Source of the DNA: Baffinella frigidus
Taxonomy: Eukaryota > Cryptophyceae > Cryptomonadales > Baffinellaceae
Direction: 5' to 3'
Assembly: GCA_026770585.1 (NCBI GenBank)
Contig: MU646480.1
Span: 362,158-377,686, forward strand
DNA length: 15,529 bases
Shown: piece after piece, positions 6,729 through 12,826 of the stretch
Layout: every line of letters starts with the position of its first letter
Position numbering within the stretch: position 1 is the stretch's first letter
Notes under the pieces: generated by a model
What the model saw: only the letters and a program-made list of their open reading frames with translations
What the model was told of the DNA's origin: nothing
Databases searched by the model: none
Made by a program: the position numbers and the translations under genes

Positions 6729-6783
6729 CTTTGCGTCGCTTCGCGTCCCTGTCTCCATCCGCAAAGCGCCGTCTCCATTCGAG
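6729..6783 (+). pseudogene. Exon h copy 4, donor intact
   Basis: TTTGCGTCGCTTCGCGTCCC with an inserted segment, then CGCAAAGCGCCGTCTCCATT and GAG|GTGAGGG. The reading frame is shifted relative to exon h. The repeat period of this array is about 153-174 bp, measured donor to donor. Confidence 0.6.
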
Positions 6784-6959
6784 GTGAGGGTGTGGGGTGT
6801 GGGGTTCGGGAAATGGGGGTTGGGGGTTGGGAGTTTAGGTGTAGGGTGTGGGGTGTAGGGTGTGGGGTGTAGGGTGTGGGGTGTAGGGTGTGGGGTGTAG
6901 GGTGTGGGGTGTAGGGTGTGGGGTGTAGGGTGTCGGGTGTAGGGTGTCGGGTGTAGGGT
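6784..6959 (+). repeat. Long GGGTGTGG/GGGTGTAG array after exon h copy 4
   Basis: After the donor and a diverged stretch (GGGAAATGGGGGTTGGGGG), about eight alternating 14-bp units GGGTGTGGGGTGTA run to 6957. It has strong G-quadruplex potential. The minus strand gives the artefactual Thr/Pro/His-rich open frames in this area. Confidence 0.9.
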
Positions 6960-7070
6960 TTGGTCACCCCCACCTGCCAACCTGCCACCCCTGGATCTGC
7001 AGCCTCCGGAATGACGCACATGATTGTCGATGCACAGAGATTGTCCAGGTACACAAAAGCTGCTCGGATT

Positions 7071-7209
7071 CCACCAACCCTCACACTCTTCTCAAATCCA
7101 AAAAAAATGGCTCCAAAAATCCCCTTGAAGGCCGTCGGATTCCGACGACCTCCAAGGGGATTTGGTGTCTTTGACTTCTTCGATTTGCATAAGTTGTGAG
7201 GGTTGGTGG
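7071..7209. mobile_element. Foldback element F9 (139 bp)
   Basis: The arms start CCACCAACCCTCACA and end with TGTGAGGGTTGGTGG; the inner arms pair CCAAAAATCCCCTTGAAGG with CCTCCAAGGGGATTTGG around GTCGGATTCCGAC. Single copy, no coding capacity. It lies between two exons in intron sequence. Confidence 0.8.
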
Positions 7210-7243
7210 TTAGTTGCCGCCCTGGTGTGAACCCTACACGCAG

Positions 7244-7369
7244 GTTAGAGAACTGCAGTCCAAAGCGTCGGGAGTCCAAAGCCTCGCGCTAGGGTTGGAA
7301 GGCTTCCCGGTCGGCCTCACCAGGAAAGCCTCGCCAGAGAAGTCCACAGCCAGGGCGGAGTTTTTTGCA
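7244..7369 (+). CDS. Candidate exon ending in a stop codon
   Basis: After CTACACGCAG an open phase 0 frame reads VRELQSKASGVQSLALGLEG, FPVGLTRKASPEKSTARAEFFA and a TGA at 7370-7372. The acceptor context (ACGCAG) is like that of exon f. 'VQSLALGLEG' resembles part of exon c. It does not fit the phase 1 exit of exon h, so in the main chain it would be skipped. It may be a relic, an alternative last exon, or chance. Confidence 0.3.
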
Positions 7370-7552
7370 TGAGTCAACGCAAGGCGAAAATCGAAAACCG
7401 AAGTACACCAATGGTGTATCTCGTTTCTAAAGTTGACAGATTTGTGGGGGTGTTGACTTTTACAGAATATCCGGGTTCGTAGTGAAGTCTCACTAGTGGA
7501 AGAGCGCCACTGTGATACGCACCGGCGCATTCCATCTTCATTCATGACAAAA

Positions 7553-7753
7553 CGCACGTTCGAAGGCGTATGTGTTCTGAAAAAATAGGAAGTTGGCCGC
7601 CGAAGTCATGTAAGATTGGCAAAAGTGGACATTTTGTACGTCCACTTTGACCAATTTCGCATTATTCCCGCGGCCGAATTCTCTGCACACCGCGCTTACG
7701 GCGCTTGGCATATGCATGGCACATCGCACGTTCCAAGGCATACGTGTCATGAA
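7553..7753. repeat. 28-bp direct repeats flanking a foldback (7595-7675)
   Basis: CGCACGTTCGAAGGCGTATG (7553) and CGCACGTTCCAAGGCATACG (7725) are direct copies with matching continuations (TGTTCTGAA, TGTCATGAAC). Between them, 7595-7675 is an imperfect inverted repeat with arms GGCCGC..GATTGG..AAAGTGGAC and complement. The region may be an element inserted within a duplicated sequence. Confidence 0.55.
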
Positions 7754-7818
7754 CAAACCGGCGCTCATATATGACGGCACTAATATATGGCTGATATATG
7801 GCGGCGCTTGGCTGGCAG

Positions 7819-7940
7819 GAAGCGACGGGCTGGATTCAGTCAACCTAACCGCGAACGAAGTGGGCGTGGACGTTCTGGACGAGGCATCCTTCGCATCCTT
7901 CGTGCGAGAGGCGTTCCGTAAGGACGTGGCGTCCGTGATG
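7819..7940 (+). CDS. Exon d1: FASFVREAF exon
   Basis: Starts after GGCTGGCAG in phase 1 and reads GSDGLDSVNLTANEVGVD, VLDEASFASFVREAFRK and DVASVM, ending in phase 0 before GTGCGA. The exit phase fits exon e (VTGLANVT at 8868). The joined piece 'FVREAF-x6-M-VTGLANVTISL' looks like the helix-then-strand seen where a DUF3712-like module ends (inference). It heads an array of four copies: 7819, 8119, 8364 and 8541. Its own donor is weak; copy d2 has a better donor (GTAAGA), so d1 and d2 may be mutually exclusive or d2 may be the active one. A read-through frame continues only to a TAA at 7962. Confidence 0.55.
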
Positions 7941-8118
7941 GTGCGAATGAGCCCCGTCATATAATACATTATATATCAGTTTTTGGCGTGGCGTTGGGGT
8001 CGTGCTGCAGTTTTAGGGTTTGAAATACCCGGATTTGTACCGGAAATCTTTTGGACGCCATGCGAAATAGAGTATATTGTTAGATTCTGTTTCGCCCCTG
8101 CGAAATATAGTCTATTAG

Positions 8119-8189
8119 GTGCCGAAGTGGGCGTGGACGTTCTGGACGAGACAGCCTTCGCATCCTTCGTGCGAGAGGCGATCCGTAAG

Positions 8190-8241
<52 letters not shown>

Positions 8242-8275
8242 GGTTTAGGGTTTAGTGGACGATGCATCCGTGATG
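8119..8275 (+). CDS. Exon d2: duplicate of d1 containing a likely new intron
   Basis: After TATTAG the phase 1 frame reads GAEVGVDVLDETAFASFVREAI up to 8184. Homology to d1 then stops at a telomere-like tract and resumes at 8256 (GACGATGCATCCGTGATG), ending before a canonical donor GTAAGA (8276). The tract 8185-8255 starts GTAAGG and ends TTTAG. If spliced out, codon C|TG is rebuilt and the peptide reads FVREAILDDASVM, against FVREAFRKDVASVM in d1: in frame and one residue shorter. Exit phase (0) matches d1 and exon e. Coordinates include the internal intron. Confidence 0.5.
8185..8255 (+). repeat. G-rich (GGGTTGA)n tract acting as a candidate 71-bp intron
   Basis: GTAAGG, about eight GGGTTGA units, two GGGTTTA units, then TTTAG. 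The donor GTAAGG was already present in the exon, since d1 has CCGTAAGGAC at the same place, and the terminal unit supplies the AG. It lacks a clear pyrimidine tract or branch point. Confidence 0.8.
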
Positions 8276-8363
8276 GTAAGAAAACCCTCACATGCACTGC
8301 CGCAGTATCATCGGAGGCCCCCTCCTAACCACACCCAGGCTCCGCCCTTCCCCCCTATCACAG

Positions 8364-8406
8364 CTTCGTGCGAGAGGCGTTCCGCAAGGACGTGGCGTCC
8401 GTGATG
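8364..8406 (+). pseudogene. Exon d3: 5'-truncated duplicate
   Basis: After CTATCACAG it reads FVREAFRKDVASVM and ends at GTGCAA. The splice-site-like AG now falls inside the former exon, so the phase (2) differs from d1 and d2. Probably a relic, though the peptide itself is unmutated. Confidence 0.6.
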
Positions 8407-8441
8407 GTGCAAAACCCATCGAGTTTAGTTTTTGAGTTAGT

Positions 8442-8537
8442 TATAAGTGCATTATACACACGTTCTGTATAAGTACATTATACACGCATCCTGTATAAGT
8501 ACAATATACACGAGTCCTGTATATGTACATTATACAC
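8442..8537. repeat. 26-bp palindromic minisatellite, about four units
   Basis: Units follow TATAAGTACATTATACACGC and TCCTG. Each contains TATAAGTACATTATA, which is nearly self-complementary, so the array can form cruciforms. It separates d3 from d4. Confidence 0.85.
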
Positions 8538-8540
8538 AAA

Positions 8541-8570
8541 GCGTTTCGCAAGGACGTGGCATCCATGATG
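8541..8570 (+). pseudogene. Exon d4: further 5'-truncated duplicate
   Basis: AFRKDVASMM remains, followed by GTGCAATTCC as in d3. It is the shortest member of the array, with no acceptor. Confidence 0.6.
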
Positions 8571-8583
8571 GTGCAATTCCCCT

Positions 8584-8772
8584 CCCATGGAAACATATCA
8601 AATATTTTTTGCTATCGTAGGGGTGGCTTCTGTGCTATGGTACAGCTATGTCGAGGCTAAGATGGCAAATTCCAGCCGGAAGATAACACAGTTTACATCA
8701 CCCTTTTGCTGCGCTAAGATTTGTTTTTTTGTGCTGTGATACAATCATGTCGAGGCTAAGATAGCAGCTATG
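8584..8772 (+). repeat. Dispersed repeat G, copies 2 and 3 in tandem
   Basis: 8584-8673 (CCCATGGAAACATAT, TTTTTGCTATCGTAG, GTCGAGGCTAAGATGGCAAA) and 8701-8772 (CCCTTTTGCTGCGCTAAGAT, then GTCGAGGCTAAGATAGCAGC) match 2912-3008. Like copy 1, copy 2 begins just after a GTGC donor-like site. Confidence 0.65.
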
Positions 8773-8805
8773 TCGAAAATATAATAGCCTAATCCCGAAA
8801 CCCGC

Positions 8806-8860
8806 CACCCTAGACCCTAAACCCCAACCCCCAAACCCTAAACCCCAAACCCCAAAACAC
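8806..8860 (+). repeat. C-rich telomere-like tract before exon e
   Basis: CCCTAAA/CCCCAAA units end about seven bases before the acceptor CACACAG of exon e. Confidence 0.85.
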
Positions 8861-8867
8861 CACACAG

Positions 8868-8982
8868 GTTACGGGCCTCGCGAATGTGACGATTTCCCTA
8901 GCATTCGGACCCCTCTCGATCCGAGGCCTCCCCGTCTCCGCAATCACCACCTTCAAAGGCATGGGCGGCTTCCGACAGCCAG
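8868..8982 (+). CDS. Exon e: VTGLANVTISL strand exon
   Basis: Runs from CACCACACAG (8867) to CAG|GTCTGT (8983), phase 0 in and phase 1 out, and reads VTGLANVTISLAFGPLSIRG, LPVSAITTFKGMGGFRQPG. No stops, high GC3. The pattern V-x-G-x-x-x-VTI-x-x-x-FGPLSIxGLPxSxxTxxKGM is what one expects for the closing strands of a LEA14/DUF3712-like module (family knowledge, not searched). It fits d1/d2 upstream and f (10960) or a micro-exon (9050) downstream. The clearest protein-like segment in the window along with c1. Confidence 0.6.
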
Positions 8983-9049
8983 GTCTGTCTTTTTAAAAAA
9001 AACCATTTTTTAACGTCTATTGTTTTCCCCCATCTGTGTTCCATCTCAG

Positions 9050-9080
9050 CACCAAATTTTGTCGCCGTGGTTCTGCACTG
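9050..9080 (+). CDS. Possible 31-bp micro-exon
   Basis: TTCCATCTCAG precedes APNFVAVVLHW (phase 1 in, matching exon e's exit) and a strong donor GTACGTGG follows. It leaves in phase 2, for which the only acceptor partner in view is 14119. Short, so weak. Confidence 0.3.
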
Positions 9081-9347
9081 GTACGTGGCGGTCTGGTGTC
9101 CTCTGCACTCTGTGATGCGGCGCAGTGCGACACACGTGTACATAGTGGTGGGGTGTGCTCCAAACGGCAGGTGTGCGTTGTGGTGACTGAACCCTCCCGA
9201 GCTGAACCTTCATTGGACTGCTCTTGACGTAGTATTTTCATTTCCGGTGCGGGCTCGTTCTTGAGGCGCATAGACATTGTATCACTCAACTCAAGGCTGA
9301 AGGGCCTACCTAGGACCTGTATCGAGAGTAATAAAGATGAAGAAGTC
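9081..9347. other. Intron, no recognised feature
   Basis: Only short patterned pieces: GACTGAACCCTCCCGAGCTG (9185) is related to sequence at 9798 and 10560, parts of the degenerate exon f unit. The short open frames on both strands have no support. Confidence 0.5.
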
Positions 9348-9434
9348 TTGGGAGTGTGTCTACTACAAGTTTAGTGTGTCCAGCACACCTGGGGTGTGAC
9401 ACAGCGGTTGGGTGTGCTCAGAGCAGCTGCTGTG
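9348..9434 (+). repeat. Copy 1 of a duplicated GTGTGTCTA-rich unit
   Basis: CTTGGGAGTGTGTCTACTAC..GTGTGTCCAGCACACC..CTCAGAGCAGC repeats 9871-9959 (CTTGGGAGTGTGTCTACCAC..CTCTGAGCAGC). In both places a foldback element starts within a few bases of GAGCAGC. Confidence 0.7.
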
Positions 9435-9575
9435 CTTATCCGGGGAAACCTATTTTTCTTTAGTTTGATGGCAAGGAAAATTACTGCACGAATGATTTGG
9501 ATTACTAATAAGAACGAATTGTGTAGTAATTTTCCTTGCCATCAAACTAAAGAAAAATAGGTTTCCCCGGATAAG
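9435..9575. mobile_element. Foldback element F5 (141 bp)
   Basis: The arms starting CTTATCCGGGGAAACC are perfectly complementary for about 55 bp to the right end, around a short AT-rich loop. Such perfect arms suggest recent insertion or ongoing correction. No coding capacity. Confidence 0.9.
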
Positions 9576-9610
9576 TGCGGCGTGGCGTCTGACGCCTGCG
9601 GCTGCCATCC

Positions 9611-9759
9611 TTATCTCAAAAAAGGGATTCTAAAATTCGTTTTCTTCAGTCAATTCCCCTTGAAAATGTCAACTTATGCGTAGAGAAAACAATAAGTTGA
9701 CGAATTTGTACAGGAAGTGACTTAAGAAAACGAATTTTAGAAAAAAAAATCTGAGATAA
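9611..9759. mobile_element. Foldback/MITE family F6, copy 1
   Basis: Terminal TTATCTCA/TGAGATAA arms enclose AAAATTCGTTTTCTT, GTCAACTTAT and their complements. The internal order is the reverse complement of the copy at 11719, so the two lie in opposite orientation. Confidence 0.85.
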
Positions 9760-9856
9760 ATTCCACCCCCCCCCCCTGAAAACTCGCTTGCCAATCGGAC
9801 TGAACCCCCCTGAGCTGATCTCTCCCAGGCTGCACGCAGGGGCACTGTGACGTGCC

Positions 9857-9959
9857 AGTGTGTCTAGCACTCTTGGGAGTGTGTCTACCACACGTGTAGT
9901 GTGTCTAGCACACGTGGGAGTGTGTCTAGCACACCCGGGCGAGTGCGCTCTGAGCAGCA
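9857..9959 (+). repeat. GTGTGTCTAGCACACG minisatellite, copy 2 of the 9348 unit
   Basis: About four 21-23 bp units with the palindromic motif GTGTGTCTAGCACAC; ends CTCTGAGCAGC just before an F1 element. The upstream TGAACCCCCCTGAGCTGATC..GGCTGCACGCAGGGGC (9800-9844) resembles the exon f acceptor region. Confidence 0.75.
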
Positions 9960-9964
9960 TGTTC

Positions 9965-10125
9965 ATAGGCTAACTGACTGAAAATGGGGTAGTTAGGCAT
10001 ACGGCATTGCCTAGGACTCCTACCGTAGGCCGAGGGATCCTAGGACCAAAAAGTCTCGGCCTACGGTAGGAGGTCCTAGGCAATGCCGTAGGCTTAACTA
10101 CCTCATTTTCAGGCCGTTACCCTAT
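9965..10125. mobile_element. Foldback/MITE family F1, copy 3 (reverse orientation)
   Basis: Same family as 2306-2465, but the loop reads GAGGGATCCTAGGACC..GTCTC, the reverse of copies 1, 2 and 4. Ends ATAGG/CCTAT. Confidence 0.9.
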
Positions 10126-10178
10126 TAATGTGCTCAGCCCGAGTGCCGGCCGAGCGAGATTCGGGCGCGCGAGAACCT

Positions 10179-10243
10179 CCACACGAGGCTATCCATGCGA
10201 ACAGATTCATAAGTTAATTATTGGATTATTGCCCAGGAAACTT
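10179..10243. mobile_element. Foldback/MITE family F7, left-end fragment
   Basis: Starts CCACACGAGGCTATCCATGC and continues AACAGATTCATAAGTTAATT through TTGCCCAGGAAAC, identical to the left part of the full copies, and then breaks off at a (CT)n tract. A full copy starts at 10370, as though the tract lies in a tandem duplication of the element's end. Confidence 0.85.
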
Positions 10244-10245
10244 TC

Positions 10246-10352
10246 TGTCTCTCTCTCTGGCTATCTCTCTCCCTCTCTCCCTCTCTCTCTCTCCTTCCCT
10301 CCCCCTCCCCCTCTCTCTCCCTCTCTCTCTCTCCCTCTCTCTCTCTCTCTGC
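10246..10352 (+). repeat. (CT)n tract
   Basis: About 105 bp of CT/CCT repeat between two F7 copies. It gives rise to artefactual Leu/Ser/Pro open frames. The reverse-complement composition occurs as (GA)n at 11043. Confidence 0.95.
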
Positions 10353-10369
10353 CGCACCTCGCGACGGTA

Positions 10370-10550
10370 CCACACGAGGCTATCCATGCGAACAGATTCA
10401 TAAGTTAATTATTGAATTATTGCCCAGGACACACGCCAAAAGTCAGCATTTGATCACGTTTCCGTACGGACATCCGTACGGAAACGTGATCATTTCCCCA
10501 CAAATTTTACAATGTCCTTTTATTCTGTTCGCATGGATAGCCTCGTGTGG
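10370..10550. mobile_element. Foldback/MITE family F7, full copy 1 (181 bp)
   Basis: Terminal repeats CCACACGAGGCTATCCATGC of about 27 bp with complement at the right end. The centre (10451-10492) is a second palindrome, TGATCACGTTTCCGTACGGA and complement. The two-tier structure differs from F1. No clear target duplication. Confidence 0.9.
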
Positions 10551-10604
10551 CCTTCCGGGCTGAACCCTCCTGGGCTGCACGCAGGGCCGCTCCAGCGCAC
10601 ACTA

Positions 10605-10766
10605 ATAGGGTAACGGCCTGAAAATGGGGTAGTTAGGCCTACGGCATTGCCTAGGACCTCCTACCGTAGGCCGAGACGTTTTGGTCCTAGGATCCCTCGG
10701 CCTACGGTAGGAGGTCCTAGGCAATGCCGTATGCGTAACTACCCCATTTTCAGGTCGTTACCCTAT
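10605..10766. mobile_element. Foldback/MITE family F1, copy 4
   Basis: 162 bp, ATAGGGTAACGGCCTGAAAA with complement; same orientation as copies 1 and 2. Its left end directly follows a degenerate exon f acceptor unit (GGCTGCACGCAGGGCCGCTC, about 10572-10592). Confidence 0.9.
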
Positions 10767-10846
10767 TAACACGTGAGAACCACTGAGCAGATGCCGCGCG
10801 GCACGCTTGTTTGGGGTTCAGGGGTTGATGGTGGCATCTTACACTT

Positions 10847-10962
10847 TGACCACTTAACGTGCACGCAGGGTCAGAGCTGAACACTTAACGTGCACGCAGG
10901 GTCAGAGCTGACCACCTAACGGTGTCAACTTAAGCTCTGAACACTTGACGTGCACGCAGGGT
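10847..10962 (+). repeat. Triplicated acceptor segment of exon f
   Basis: CACTTAACGTGCACGCAGGG occurs at about 10850, 10882 and (CACTTGACG) 10942. Each copy contains the acceptor CACGCAG; only the third leads into an open exon. Multiplied 3' splice sites compete a short distance apart. Confidence 0.8.
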
Positions 10963-11027
10963 CGCTCTCGGTGGAGGGGATCCAGGTGCGCGCTGACTCT
11001 CCTGACGTCTCGAAGACAGTCCTGCCG
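10960..11027 (+). CDS. Exon f: b-like exon (IQVRADSPDVSKTVLP)
   Basis: From the acceptor TGCACGCAG (10959) to the donor GTACGG (11028), phase 1 in and phase 0 out. It reads GSLSVEGIQVRADSP, then DVSKTVLP. 'QVRAD' parallels 'QVRAE' of exon b1, so it probably opens the next module. The phases join exon e before it and exon cB (13153) after it. It is short and alone would be weak; the phase agreement and the damaged copies at 11226 and upstream support it. Confidence 0.45.
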
Positions 11028-11042
11028 GTACGGGCCCATCCA

Positions 11043-11044
11043 CT

Positions 11045-11078
<34 letters not shown>

Positions 11079-11225
11079 GAGAGAGAGGGAGGGAGAGAGA
11101 GAGAGAGAGAGCGAGAGCGAGAGAGAGAGAGAGAGGTACATAGAGAGAGCGAGAGCGAGAGAGAGAGAGAGAGCGCGCGAGAGACAGAGAACGAGAGAGA
11201 GAGCGCGCGAAAGAGAGAGAGAGAG
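11043..11225 (+). repeat. (GA)n tract
   Basis: About 180 bp of GA repeat with GAGC interruptions. It sits between exon f and a partial copy of exon f. The complementary strand yields spurious Ser/Leu-rich open frames of 100-200 codons. Confidence 0.95.
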
Positions 11226-11265
11226 ACTCTCCTGCCGTCTCCAAACCTGTTCGCACGGCACGGCC
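11226..11265 (+). pseudogene. Fragment of exon f after the (GA)n tract
   Basis: GACTCTCCTGCCGTCTCCAA parallels GACTCTCCTGACGTCTCGAA of exon f; the donor has become GCACGG. The duplication and the tract probably arose together. Confidence 0.6.
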
Positions 11266-11282
11266 CCCCGGTCCACGGTTTC

Positions 11283-11444
11283 ATAGGCTAACGGCCTGAA
11301 AATGGGGTAGTTACGCATACGGTATTGCCTAGGACCTCCTACCGTAGGTCGAGGGATCCTAGGACCAAAAAGTCTCGGCCTAAGGTAGGAGGTCCTAGGC
11401 AATGCCGTAGGCCTAACTACCCCATTTTCAGGCCGTTGACCTAT
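11283..11444. mobile_element. Foldback/MITE family F1, copy 5 (reverse orientation)
   Basis: 162 bp, loop orientation as copy 3. Followed 34 bp later by a full F7 element, as copy 3 is followed 53 bp later by an F7 end. Confidence 0.9.
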
Positions 11445-11478
11445 TAGGATTGTTGTGCCAGGGCGGGAACTAACCCCG

Positions 11479-11659
11479 CCACACGAGGCTATCCATGCGA
11501 ACAGATTCATAAGTTAATTATTGGATTATTGCCCAGGAAACACGCCAAAAGTCAGCATTTGATCACGTTTCCGTACGGACTTCCGTACGGAAACGTGATC
11601 ATTTCCCCACAAGTTTTAAAATGTCCTTTTTTTCTGTTCGCATGGATAGCCTCGTGTGG
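11479..11659. mobile_element. Foldback/MITE family F7, full copy 2 (181 bp)
   Basis: Nearly identical to 10370-10550, in the same orientation, including the central TCCGTACGGA palindromes. Confidence 0.9.
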
Positions 11660-11718
11660 GAGGGGAAGGGAACACCCAGCGGCCATGTCGGGTTTCGATC
11701 CGTTGCACACTCACGTTT

Positions 11719-11868
11719 TTATCTCAGAAAAGAGATTTTTAAATTCGTTTTCTTAAGTCAATTCCTGTACAAATTCGTCAACTTATTCTTTTCTCTGCGC
11801 ATAAGTTGACAAATTTGAAGGGGGGTTGACTTAAGAAAACGAATTTAAAAATCCCTTTTCTGAGATAA
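11719..11868. mobile_element. Foldback/MITE family F6, copy 2
   Basis: 150 bp, TTATCTCAGAAAAG/CTTTTCTGAGATAA, inverted relative to 9611-9759. Arms carry AAATTCGTTTTCTTAAGTCA and complement. Confidence 0.9.
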
Positions 11869-12136
11869 GTTTTCTGGCTGGGCGGGGCACGGACGGGGAC
11901 TCTCATTTCAGAGAAAGACCTTGCTCACTACCAACACGGCCGTGATGTTTGGCTGCCATGCACGCACCCCCACCGAGGCTGTGTCTGAGCGCTGTTAGCG
12001 CGGGCTGAATTTTCCCGGAGTTGAGGTCCTAGTCCTACTCTTACAAGCTTTACGGATGGGAATACATGGTTGTCATGTTGGTTATTGATGAGTAGCAAAC
12101 TCACCTTTCGCGGTGAGCCTCGTGTGGCCTGGCACG
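11869..12136. other. Intron, no recognised feature
   Basis: No coding frame or long repeat stands out. A 10-base CCTCGTGTGG at 12118 equals the right end of F7 and may be a footprint or chance. Confidence 0.45.
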
Positions 12137-12500
12137 GGTTGCTCCTGGAAAACGTGTGATAGGTCACGGGTGGTTGTTTCGAGACATTTGTCGAGGGTGG
12201 ATGGCGGCTAATGTGAGGGCGGGGCAGGTTGGGTTTGCTCCAGGAAAACGTGAAGTTGGTGAAGGGTGGTTAGAGGCTGATGCGAGGGCGGAGGCACAGG
12301 TTGGGTTTCAAGTGGGAATGCTGAACCCTACACCCCAAACCCCAAACCCCAAACCCCAAACTCTAAACCCCAAACCCGAAAGCAGGATGGGTTTGCAGTG
12401 GGAATGCTGAACCCTAAACCTCAAACCCTGAACCCCAAAACCTAAACCTGAAACCCGAAAGCAGGTTGGGTTTGCAGTGGGGATGCTGAACCCCTCGCCC
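12137..12500 (+). repeat. Degenerate tandem array with C-rich telomere-like tracts
   Basis: Two copies of GGGTTGCTCC(T/A)GGAAAACGTG..GGGTGGTT..GAGGGCGG lie at 12137-12230 and 12230-12292. Then GGTTGGGTTTGCAGTGGG with AATGCTGAACCC occurs three times at about 12299, 12384 and 12463, separated by (AAACCCC)n at 12320-12380 and 12409-12460. TTGCAG/TTCAAG sites precede each; no coding frame is evident. Confidence 0.7.
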
Positions 12501-12581
12501 TTCTCTGTCCACGCGGTACGTACCCCGTCCCCGCGCCACTCTTGACTGAACCGGATCACACGGACTGCGAAGGTTTCGGTG

Positions 12582-12819
12582 CCACTTGTGACCCAACCTG
12601 GCAGATTTTGTACACCCTAAATCCTAATCCCCTGCGCGGTGCGTCCCACGTCCCCGCGTCCCACGCGGGGGCGGCGATCTTTCCAACCCTTGTTGGAAAC
12701 ATCGCCTAGACACACTGCACCAGCCGTGTTCACTTGATTCAGACCCCCCCCGTCCCCGTCCCACTCTTGACCGAACCTGACAGGTTTTGTAAAACCTAAA
12801 CCCTACACTCGTGCGCGGC
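12582..12819 (+). repeat. 59-bp direct repeats with hairpins between
   Basis: 12582-12640 and 12761-12819 share CCACT(C/T)(T/G)TGACC..AACCTG(A/G)CAG.TTTTGTA, then TAAA and GTGCGCGG or TGCGCGG. Between them are hairpins CCCCGCGTCCCACGCGGGG (12652-12670) and GGCGATCTTTCCAAC/GTTGGAAACATCGCC (12673-12706). The second repeat leads directly into pseudo-exon cA. Confidence 0.7.
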
Positions 12820-12826
12820 TGCACAT

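Noticed and set aside
6482-7279. 265-codon and 220-codon minus-strand open frames
   Set aside because: They consist largely of HPTPYTLHPT-type residues from the (GGGTGTA)n arrays and run through duplicated exon ends on the wrong strand.
7647-7964. 105-codon protein starting at ATG 7647
   Set aside because: Residues before 7819 derive from foldback and direct-repeat DNA; only the part after the GGCTGGCAG acceptor is duplicated and phase-consistent.
9965-11444. CRISPR-like array from regularly recurring repeats
   Set aside because: Repeats are 150-180 bp self-complementary elements at irregular spacing in eukaryotic intron context, not short repeats with unique spacers.
10902-11510. 202-codon minus-strand Ser/Leu-rich open frame and overlapping ones
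   Set aside because: Almost all of it is translation of the (GA)n tract plus foldback arms.
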